A program made the translations under genes and the position numbers. The notes below the pieces were generated by a model that worked only from the letters and a program-made list of their open reading frames with translations, was not told the DNA's origin and did not search any database. DNA of 8,788 nt from Methanobacteriota archaeon (GTDB lineage: Archaea > Hydrothermarchaeota > Hydrothermarchaeia > Hydrothermarchaeales > SZUA-236). Position 1 is the first letter of the stretch. Each line of letters starts with the position of its first letter. This document shows positions 1 to 5,783 of this stretch, in pieces. The DNA lies in contig RFHW01000044.1 of assembly GCA_003695745.1 (NCBI GenBank), positions 1 to 8,788 of the forward strand, given 5' to 3'.

Positions 1-20
1 GGATGTAAAGACCTATTGTC

Positions 21-1394
21 TCACACGAGCACCATGACACAGACATCGTTCACATTCGTGCCTGTAGGTCCGGTCATGAGCAGACCGCCCAGTTTCTTGA
101 AAAAATTATATGAGTCGTTGCGCCGGAGATATCCATCAGGTGATAGACCCATTTGAAGGGCTGTTTCCCTGCTCTTTCCGTCGATCATCGCGCCCGCCGC
201 GTCGGTGAACCCGTCAACACCGTCTGTGCCGATGCTTGCCAGGGCAACGCCCTCCGCCTCCAGCACAGTTAAGGCTGCGAGTACAAGCTCCTGGTTCCTC
301 CCGCCTCTGCCATCGCCTCTCACCGTCACCGTGGTCTCGCCGCCTGCCAGCATAACGCAAGGCCGGGACAGAGGCCTTTTCTTGGAGGCCCGCTCTTTCA
401 TGAGCCTTGCTGCAAGCATCCTCCCCGCATCCCTGGCCTCGCCTTCAAGCCTCTTTGTGAGTATCGTCACATCGAAACACCGGGAAAGCCTGCTCTTCAC
501 CCTGTCAAGGACAACGCCGTTGGAGCACAGGAGATAGTTGGAGACACGGTCAAAGACAGGGCTGCCGGGTTTGAGCGTCTCTTCAACCATGCCTTTCACC
601 CCTCTCTCCAGATGCCCTGTCACTGCCGGCGCCTGCCGTGTCATGCCATATCTGCCTATCACGGCCAGGGCGTCTTCAAAGGTGGAGGTGTCCGGCACGG
701 TGGGGCCTGATGCGATTACATCAAGGGGGTCGCCCACCACATCGGAGATGATAAGCCCTATCACCCGTGCAGGATGGCAGGCCTCTGCAAGTCTCCCGCC
801 CTTGATCAGGGAGAGATGTTTGCGCACAGCGTTCACCTCATCTATGGACGCCCCTGACTTCAGGAGCGAACGGGTCACCTCCTGGACCTCCTGAAGAGGG
901 ATGTCCTCTGGAGGGAGGGTCATAAGCGCTGAGCCGCCTCCTGAGATGAGGATGATCACCAGATCACGCTCCCCGGCCTCTCCGGCGATCTCCAGCATAC
1001 GCCCTGCCCCTGCAATACCCTGCTCATCAGGTATGGGGTGGCGCGCCTCGTTCAGGGAGATCCTCTTCGTATGATAGCGCTCAGCGGTGCCAGCAGGTAT
1101 GTTCACAAGCCCCTCTGTGATGCGGCTGCCCAGCGTCTCCTCAATCGCCTCTGCCATCCCGCCGCAGGCCTTGCCCCCGCCTATGACATACACCTCCTCC
1201 ACATCACCCAGGTCAAAGACATCGCCCTGAACATGTAAAAGGTCCTCTTCAAGCCTCACCGAGCCCCTGACCACTGAAAAAGGGTCTGCCTCGCTCAGAA
1301 CAGCCTCCAGAACGTCTATGGCTGTCCTGCGGGCCTCTCTCTCATTCTCCCCCGCCCCCATCTCGATCAGCCCATCTCTGTTTTGAATCGTCAT
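21..1394 (-). CDS. gck: Glycerate 2-kinase, MOFRL family (class II)
   Basis: Predicted to phosphorylate D-glycerate with ATP; characterised archaeal members of this family give 2-phosphoglycerate, which enters lower glycolysis. The 457-residue product has the expected length. Visible family motifs are GGGKA with Lys75 (residues 72-76), SGGGSAL (151-157), a basic glycine-rich block GDGRGGRNQEL (360-370), GTDGVDGFTDAAGA (389-402) and the C-terminal MOFRL segment with TGPTGTNVNDV (441-451). The ATG at 1394 lies 12 nt after the gpgS stop; no strong ribosome binding site is visible, and a second ATG at codon 12 is possible, since the first eleven residues look dispensable. As last gene after a HAD phosphatase and gpgS, it probably shares their transcript. 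Inference: it may recover glycerate released when glucosylglycerate is broken down. Family assignment is very secure; the physiological role is less so. Confidence 0.95.
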   Translation of the reverse strand: MTIQNRDGLIEMGAGENEREARRTAIDVLEAVLSEADPFSVVRGSVRLEEDLLHVQGDVFDLGDVEEVYVIGGGKACGGMAEAIEETLGSRITEGLVNIPAGTAERYHTKRISLNEARHPIPDEQGIAGAGRMLEIAGEAGERDLVIILISGGGSALMTLPPEDIPLQEVQEVTRSLLKSGASIDEVNAVRKHLSLIKGGRLAEACHPARVIGLIISDVVGDPLDVIASGPTVPDTSTFEDALAVIGRYGMTRQAPAVTGHLERGVKGMVEETLKPGSPVFDRVSNYLLCSNGVVLDRVKSRLSRCFDVTILTKRLEGEARDAGRMLAARLMKERASKKRPLSRPCVMLAGGETTVTVRGDGRGGRNQELVLAALTVLEAEGVALASIGTDGVDGFTDAAGAMIDGKSRETALQMGLSPDGYLRRNDSYNFFKKLGGLLMTGPTGTNVNDVCVMVLV

Positions 1395-1406
1395 CTGCCC
1401 GGTGGG

Positions 1407-2582
1407 TCAAAAGATCTCCATCAAGAGCTCCCTTTTATCAAGGAAATAGAGCATCTGCTTGTGCACATCCAGCTCCGCCACATTGAGATCCATGTTCTCA
1501 GTGGACTCTACAAAGCTCGCATACCTGGCAAGCCATATCCCGCCCAGAAGCTCTATGATCCCCTTTTCCTTCTCCCGCTTGTATGCTGCGGAGGCCCTGA
1601 TAACGGCCTCAGCCCATGTATCGCCGTTGAGATGGCTCCTCCCGCCCACACTCTCCAGTATCTCCCCTGCCACATCGCCTGTCACTTTCTTCAGCAGGGG
1701 GCCGCTGTCCTCGATGATCCGGTACGCCGTGTCCCAGAAGGCCTCTTTATCTATATAGGCCGGGGTGGGCCGCGGGCCCTTGTACCTGTCAAGCTTGCGC
1801 GGCCTCTTCGTCTCATGCAGCATGAGCGGTATCCGTCTCTTCCAGTCAGCCTCGTGGTAGATCATCAGCTCGAAAAGGGCCCTTGTAACCTGATGGAACA
1901 TGCCCAGCAGATGGCTCCTTGGCTCGATGTACTTGGACGTGGACTCATGGAACTTGGCATCCAGGATCCCGCCCTGAATCTTGAGGTCATTTGCAATTGC
2001 AACGGTTGTGAGGAAGGTGTCGATCCCGAAGTCATCAGGGAACAATGGATGGGCCAGACATCTTTCCACCAGCTCGGAGCTCATGCCCACCTCGCCGCCC
2101 ATGGGCTGCCGTATCTCCTCACCCCAGAGTGCCGATATCATGGGGTAGGTAAGGAGCTTTGTGATGCCGCCGTCGTGTTTGTCCCGAAGATAGCGTGACC
2201 AGGTGTAATCAGCGATTCCGAAGGCAATGGGCCGCAGCAGATAATCAATCCAGCTCGGCTTTATGCTGAGAAGGTCGCTGTCCATGATGGCGAGCATATC
2301 GGCCTTCGCCCTCTGAGAGATCTGCATTATCCGCCTGATGGTGCTCCCCTTTCCCTTGCTCCGCCGGATCCTGACCACCTTTTTCTCAATGCTTGTGTCA
2401 ACACGGAAGGACTCGGCCAGATGAACGGTGCGGTCCGTGGACCCGCCGTCCACCACCACTATGAGAGACCGATACTCAGGATAGTACTGCTGAAGGCCCA
2501 TGGCAACCATGCTCAGCACATGGATTATGGTGGCCTCCTCGTTCAGAGCCGGTATGCCCACGACTATGTCTTTCTTGCGCAT
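1407..2582 (-). CDS. gpgS: Glucosyl-3-phosphoglycerate synthase (GT81-like)
   Basis: A GT-A fold glycosyltransferase expected to move glucose from a nucleotide sugar to D-3-phosphoglycerate, the first step of glucosylglycerate synthesis in the cytoplasm. In the 391-residue protein I see the N-terminal PALNEE (11-16), VVVDGGSTD (42-50), GKGS (77-80), the metal-binding DSD (101-103), the acceptor-region QPMGGEVGMS (159-168), DFGIDTFL (184-191) and a downstream KFHE (210-213) whose His is a likely metal ligand. This layout is that of the GpgS/MpgS group of family GT81 rather than of an ordinary GT2 enzyme. The related mannosyl-3-phosphoglycerate synthase activity cannot be excluded by eye. The ATG at 2582 follows the phosphatase stop by 25 nt; the upstream AGAGAAAGA is only a weak ribosome site. 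Neighbours on both sides (phosphatase and glycerate kinase) fit a compatible-solute module. Confidence 0.87.
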   Translation of the reverse strand: MRKKDIVVGIPALNEEATIIHVLSMVAMGLQQYYPEYRSLIVVVDGGSTDRTVHLAESFRVDTSIEKKVVRIRRSKGKGSTIRRIMQISQRAKADMLAIMDSDLLSIKPSWIDYLLRPIAFGIADYTWSRYLRDKHDGGITKLLTYPMISALWGEEIRQPMGGEVGMSSELVERCLAHPLFPDDFGIDTFLTTVAIANDLKIQGGILDAKFHESTSKYIEPRSHLLGMFHQVTRALFELMIYHEADWKRRIPLMLHETKRPRKLDRYKGPRPTPAYIDKEAFWDTAYRIIEDSGPLLKKVTGDVAGEILESVGGRSHLNGDTWAEAVIRASAAYKREKEKGIIELLGGIWLARYASFVESTENMDLNVAELDVHKQMLYFLDKRELLMEIF

Positions 2583-2607
2583 GCCAGACTATCTTTCTCT
2601 GCGGCGC

Positions 2608-3255
2608 TTATTTAACACTTGTGTATCTCAGTATCTCCCTCAGGTCGCCGGACCTTATCACCACGTCAGCCGCCTCCTCAAGCTCAGGGACCTTGGGGTT
2701 GAAGGCGATCCCCAGGTCGGCCCCTTTGACCATGCAGATGTCAACGGCGTTATCGCCGATGGCGATGGTCTCTGAAAGAGGGACTCCAAGCTCCTCGGCC
2801 AGGCCCTTCATCACCTCCATCTTGCAGATCGAGGGGCTGTTGCAACCCGCTGGAGAAGGACAGTTCAATGGCATCTCAACCCCGCCGGTGATCCTGCCGT
2901 CTTCCACCATCAGCCTGTTGCCCACCGCCCGGTCCATGCCCAGCCTTTCCCTGAAGTGCTCTGCCACCAGGTCGTAGCTGTCGGTGATGATGGCGGTCCT
3001 GTGGCCATCCCTCTTCAGGGCCTCAAGGGTCTCCGCCGCCCCCTCTGTCAACGGAATCCCCTTCACAACATCCATGAACCCCTCCACCTCTATCCCCTTC
3101 AAAAGCCCTGCAAGCCCCATGGTTATCTCCCTTTTCGGAGCCTCTCGTCCCAGGATCTCAACAGCCCGGTGGCGAAAGCCGAAGCTCTCAGCGAGAAAAA
3201 GAATCGTCCTCCCACGGAGGAGCACACCATCCATGTCGAAGACAACGAGCTTCAT
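2608..3255 (-). CDS. SerB-like HAD phosphatase; candidate glucosyl-3-phosphoglycerate phosphatase
   Basis: A HAD-superfamily phosphomonoesterase of 215 residues. Motif I is FDMDGVLL (nucleophile Asp7, acid Asp9), motif II lies in ITDSYD (Thr91), motif III is Lys145, and motif IV is GDNAVD (Asp168, Asp172). The tail (GIAFNPK, then DLREILRY) and the TEGAAETLEALK segment look like archaeal phosphoserine phosphatase. However, where M. jannaschii SerB, as I recall it, has a Glu and an Arg that hold the serine moiety, this protein appears to have Arg16 and a small residue, so phosphoserine is a doubtful substrate. A cysteine-rich stretch (Cys132, Cys138, Cys144) just before the motif III Lys is unusual. 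Placed directly before gpgS, it may dephosphorylate glucosyl-3-phosphoglycerate (inference). Start: ATG at 3255 chosen; a GTG two codons upstream (3261) is possible. No ribosome site is visible, and a TATA-like element 27-33 nt upstream suggests a nearly leaderless mRNA. Confidence 0.85.
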   Translation of the reverse strand: MKLVVFDMDGVLLRGRTILFLAESFGFRHRAVEILGREAPKREITMGLAGLLKGIEVEGFMDVVKGIPLTEGAAETLEALKRDGHRTAIITDSYDLVAEHFRERLGMDRAVGNRLMVEDGRITGGVEMPLNCPSPAGCNSPSICKMEVMKGLAEELGVPLSETIAIGDNAVDICMVKGADLGIAFNPKVPELEEAADVVIRSGDLREILRYTSVK

Positions 3256-3283
3256 GGGCACAACAAAAAGACTGGCAGCCCCT

Positions 3284-3292
3284 GTTTTTAAC
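3284..3292 (-). promoter_or_regulatory. Candidate archaeal TATA element for the phosphatase-gpgS-gck set
   Basis: Read on the minus strand, the 93-nt gap after purP contains GTTAAAAAC, centred about 27 nt before a GTG and 33 nt before the ATG of the phosphatase gene, with a second A-rich box (CATAAAAAC) just upstream. This spacing fits a leaderless or near-leaderless transcript, and the gene lacks a ribosome binding site. A T-run (CTTTTTG at 3265-3271, minus strand) downstream of the box could equally be a weak terminator for purP. No good BRE is visible, so confidence is low. Confidence 0.35.
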
Positions 3293-3354
3293 TGTTTTTA
3301 TGGTCCGATCTGAAGGAACCTGAGGAAACCTTTTGATCTGGCCACGGTGGAATG

Positions 3355-4452
3355 CTATGTGATGAGCTCCTTCAGCTTGCCCTTTTCAACGGCCCGTTTC
3401 ACCTCAAGGGCGATGCGCTTGCCCATGCTCATGTTGTCGCCGTAGAGGAGGTAGCTGTAGGGCGAGCCCTGTATATAGGGGTTGGTGCCTGCCACGATGC
3501 GCGCCGAGATCTCGAAGACCTTGATGTCCAGGTTGTCTGTGACCATCGCCTCAAGGCAGAAGGCGCCTATCATGCCGGGGGGGCAGATCTCCTTGGAGAC
3601 CTTCACAACGCTGTCGCCCATCTTGAAGAGCTTGTCCAGCAGGGACTCCCGGACCACAAGAGGCACGTTGCCTGCCACCACATAGCTCGGCACGAACCTG
3701 GGCTCGCCGTAGAGCTCGATCTGGTCTATGGCCGATATCCTTGTGAGGCCGTCTATGTTGCTCTCATACCTGCGGTCCATGCCGAAGAGCTCCACCTCAT
3801 CCTCAAGGGGCGAGTAAAAATAGGAGACGTACATGTTCACGCCTGAGATGTACTCCTGGATGGTCACGTTCTTCACATCCTCCTCGGTGACCTTGCCGTC
3901 CTTGAGGAGCTTCTCCACCCTCTTTTTAAAGGACTTGGGGCTTCTTGCAAGGAAGTAGTCCTTGCCGCCGCGGGCGCCCGGGAACTTGACAAGAGAGAGC
4001 CTGTCGATCTCGGAAGGGTCCCTGAACTCCTTGGGCAGCTTTATCCGGGCCTTCTCCATCCACTTTCGCTCCATCTTACGGTCCGACTCCCAGCGCAGGA
4101 TGCCCCGTGTACCGAAGAAAGGGACCTTCAGCTTGTTCTCTATGTTCCCCACGCCCACATAGGCCACGAGGGAGCCGTGAGGTATGAGGATGGAGTTGTT
4201 TTCCAGGAGCCGCTCCATCACCTCCTTCGACGTGAACTCGCTGTAATCCTTCACCGAGATGATCTCATCGGCCACCCTGAACCTCCGGTAGACCATCTCC
4301 CGCCCCTTCTTGCACACGGCAAGGGTGCGAAAGCCCATCTCCTTTGCGCCCTTCAGTATCTGGAGGGCTGAGTGGCTGCCCAGGACCGCTATGGTCAGGT
4401 CGTCAAGGTCATAGCCCTCAATGAGCTCATGCATCTCCCTTGGGTCGATCAA
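3355..4452 (-). CDS. purP: PurP, formate-dependent FAICAR synthetase
   Basis: ATP-grasp ligase that formylates AICAR with formate and ATP to give FAICAR, the penultimate step to IMP in archaea that lack the folate-dependent PurH transformylase. The 365 residues match the usual length of about 360. Motifs: GSHSAL (25-30), PHGSLVAYVG (91-100), LRWESDRK (119-126), the glycine-rich nucleotide loop FPGARGGKDYF (157-167), MDRRYESNIDGL (225-236), PPGMIGAFCLEA (291-302) and the metal/active-site segment FEISARIVAGTN (313-324). The start is a TTG at 4452: GAGGTGA lies 6 nt upstream, whereas for the first in-frame ATG (4434) the nearest purine-rich run abuts the codon. That ribosome site overlaps the TGA of the preceding PurP paralog (11-nt gap), suggesting translational coupling. 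One of two tandem family members; this one keeps all catalytic-looking motifs. Confidence 0.93.
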   Translation of the reverse strand: MIDPREMHELIEGYDLDDLTIAVLGSHSALQILKGAKEMGFRTLAVCKKGREMVYRRFRVADEIISVKDYSEFTSKEVMERLLENNSILIPHGSLVAYVGVGNIENKLKVPFFGTRGILRWESDRKMERKWMEKARIKLPKEFRDPSEIDRLSLVKFPGARGGKDYFLARSPKSFKKRVEKLLKDGKVTEEDVKNVTIQEYISGVNMYVSYFYSPLEDEVELFGMDRRYESNIDGLTRISAIDQIELYGEPRFVPSYVVAGNVPLVVRESLLDKLFKMGDSVVKVSKEICPPGMIGAFCLEAMVTDNLDIKVFEISARIVAGTNPYIQGSPYSYLLYGDNMSMGKRIALEVKRAVEKGKLKELIT

Positions 4453-4458
4453 ATCCTT

Positions 4459-4465
4459 TCACCTC
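4459..4465 (-). promoter_or_regulatory. Ribosome binding site fixing the TTG start of purP
   Basis: The minus strand reads GAGGTGA, a strong match to the archaeal 16S anti-Shine-Dalgarno, 6 nt before the TTG at 4452. Its first two bases belong to the TGA stop codon of the upstream paralog, so ribosomes ending there are placed to re-initiate. Confidence 0.75.
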
Positions 4466-5555
4466 ACGTCACTATCTCATGGAGCCTTCCCTCTTTGAAG
4501 GCCCTCTTCACCTCCATCGCCACCCTCCGGCCCGGCCCCACCTCATGGCCGTATTTGTACTTCATATAGGGTGAGGTGGGCTCCACACAGGGGCAGCCCG
4601 GTATGCGGGGCGAGAGGTCGAAGACATAGAAATCAAGGTTCTTGTCCACCGCGCCCTGAAGCGCGAAGAGGCCGATCATGCCGGGGGGCGCCATATCTTC
4701 TGCCGCCTCCACGAACTGCTCGCCTGCCCTGAATATCTTGGCTATCTGGGACTCGCGCATGGTGGCGCCGTAGTGGCCTATCTCGATGTTGCGAACCGTC
4801 AAATCAAGGTCAAGCTGCTCTTTTGCCGGCAGGTCCATGTAGCCGTCGTAGTTGGTCTGGATGCGCCTGTCAAAGCCAAGGAGGTCCAGCTCGCCAGAAA
4901 GGGGGCTCCAGAAGTAGTTGGCGTTGAACTTGGCGCCAAGGACATACTCCTCGATGGTGGCCTCGGCCAGATCCCCCTCATCTATGAGACCGGCCTCTAC
5001 CATGCCCTCCGCCTTTTCTTTGAGCTCCTCAGGGGTTGAGCCAAGGAAGAAGGCGCGCTCGATGCCGTCCTTCTCCATCACCTTCACGATGGCGAGGCGG
5101 TCCACCTCGTCCATGGAGCCAAATATCCGGGGGACCTTCAAACCTGCGGCCCTGAGCAGGTCATACTGGTTGGGCGAGGCCGTCCGCTCCTCCATCCTGA
5201 GCATCCGGCGGCTGCCCATGAGCGGGATGAGCAGGTCATTCTCAATGGCGTCGTAGCCCAGATACACTGAGAAGGAGCGGCTCGGGACAAAGACGGTGTT
5301 CAGCTCGCGAAGCCGGTCCTGCACCTCCGGTTCGGCCATGTCCGCGAACCGGTCGAGGACGATGGCCTCGTCAAAGAGGTTGCGGTAGTGGCGGGTGTAC
5401 ACCTCCTCCCTCCCCTTCTGGCAGACCACCACCGTCCTCACACCCTCCTGCCCTGCGCCGTGGGCGATCTCAAGGGCAGAGTGGCTGCCCAGGACACCGA
5501 TAACCGGGCTTTTGTACCTGCTCACAACCTCTTCTACCTCTTCTCTCTTCAACAT
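4464..5555 (-). CDS. Divergent PurP-family paralog (PurP2-like), function uncertain
   Basis: Aligns end to end with the downstream PurP (363 residues from the chosen start): GSHSAL (23-28), VCQKGRE (44-50), GFDRRIQTNYDGY (227-239), APPGMIGLFALQGAV (289-303) and the C-terminal EVKRA segment. It lacks the glycine-rich nucleotide loop: the PGARGG of PurP is replaced by a region reading VMEKDGIERAFFL (159-171). It also has FDLSPRIPGCPC (312-323) where PurP has FEISARIVAGTN. Many archaea carry two PurP paralogs and the role of the second is not settled as far as I know; it could be a partner subunit or act on another nucleotide. Start: the ATG at 5555 is preferred over the ATG at 5567 because a BRE/TATA pair puts transcription start near 5559, and because it gives the N-terminal length of PurP. 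The longer form would add four residues. First gene of the two-gene purP unit. Confidence 0.83.
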   Translation of the reverse strand: MLKREEVEEVVSRYKSPVIGVLGSHSALEIAHGAGQEGVRTVVVCQKGREEVYTRHYRNLFDEAIVLDRFADMAEPEVQDRLRELNTVFVPSRSFSVYLGYDAIENDLLIPLMGSRRMLRMEERTASPNQYDLLRAAGLKVPRIFGSMDEVDRLAIVKVMEKDGIERAFFLGSTPEELKEKAEGMVEAGLIDEGDLAEATIEEYVLGAKFNANYFWSPLSGELDLLGFDRRIQTNYDGYMDLPAKEQLDLDLTVRNIEIGHYGATMRESQIAKIFRAGEQFVEAAEDMAPPGMIGLFALQGAVDKNLDFYVFDLSPRIPGCPCVEPTSPYMKYKYGHEVGPGRRVAMEVKRAFKEGRLHEIVT

Positions 5556-5580
5556 GCAAGGAGACATTGCGGACGGGGGC

Positions 5581-5594
5581 TATAAATATTTTCT
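5581..5594 (-). promoter_or_regulatory. Archaeal promoter (BRE + TATA) for the purP pair
   Basis: On the minus strand AGAAAA (5594-5589) matches the BRE pattern and is followed directly by TATTTATA (5588-5581). The expected start 24-27 nt downstream falls at about 5558-5561, just before the ATG at 5555, giving an almost leaderless mRNA. No ribosome binding site precedes either candidate start, which fits. Confidence 0.65.
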
Positions 5595-5608
5595 TGAAAA
5601 GACGGACC

Positions 5609-5623
5609 GTAAAACATAAATAA
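5609..5623 (+). promoter_or_regulatory. Possible divergent promoter facing the small plus-strand ORF
   Basis: GTAAAA (5609-5614) fits the BRE pattern and is followed by CATAAATAA (5615-5623), an acceptable archaeal TATA box. The predicted transcription start is about 5643-5646, which would leave the ATG at 5636 outside the mRNA but the in-frame ATG at 5666 inside it with a leader of about 20 nt. It sits back to back with the leftward purP promoter. Moderate to low confidence because AT-rich boxes are expected in any archaeal intergenic region. Confidence 0.35.
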
Positions 5624-5635
5624 GCGTTGGGGGAT

Positions 5636-5767
5636 ATGCCCCTTCAGTTAAGGATTGTGGGCATTATGGATGAAGAGACGGAAAAAGCGGTCCTTATAAA
5701 AGGGGAATCTGAGACCATAGTTCTCAGGGAGGAGAGGAAGGGTCTCTACGTGGTCGACCTCGAATAG
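5636..5767 (+). CDS. Candidate small protein, 43 aa (or 33 aa), unknown
   Basis: An open frame on the strand opposite to every other gene here. It encodes MPLQLRIVGIMDEETEKA in its first part, continues with a basic/acidic beta-like stretch and ends GLYVVDLE before TAG. A stop at 5621 limits extension upstream. Two starts are plausible: ATG at 5636, which lies in the loop of a small GGGG/CCCC hairpin and has no separated ribosome site, or ATG at 5666, preceded by AAGGAT with about 10 nt spacing and compatible with a promoter-like element at 5609-5623. Codon choice (AGG, CTC, GTC) resembles the neighbours. It converges on the end of purF with a 16-nt gap. I do not recognise the protein. Alternatively it is a chance ORF in a regulatory interval; the length is too small to decide by eye. 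Confidence 0.4.
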   Translation: MPLQLRIVGIMDEETEKAVLIKGESETIVLREERKGLYVVDLE

Positions 5768-5783
5768 GTGACCTGCCCCGGCT

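Noticed and set aside
1383..2198. Long open frame of 271 codons on the plus strand across gpgS
   Set aside because: It lies entirely antisense to the well-supported gpgS, has a composition rich in Pro, His and Leu typical of a shadow frame, and matches no family I know.
3313..3332. Possible terminator hairpin after purP (AAGG...CCTT followed by TT)
   Set aside because: Only a 4-bp stem and the T-run is on the plus strand, the wrong strand for purP.
4432..4434. ATG as start of purP
   Set aside because: The upstream TTG has a well-spaced GAGGTGA; for this ATG the purine run touches the codon, leaving no spacer.
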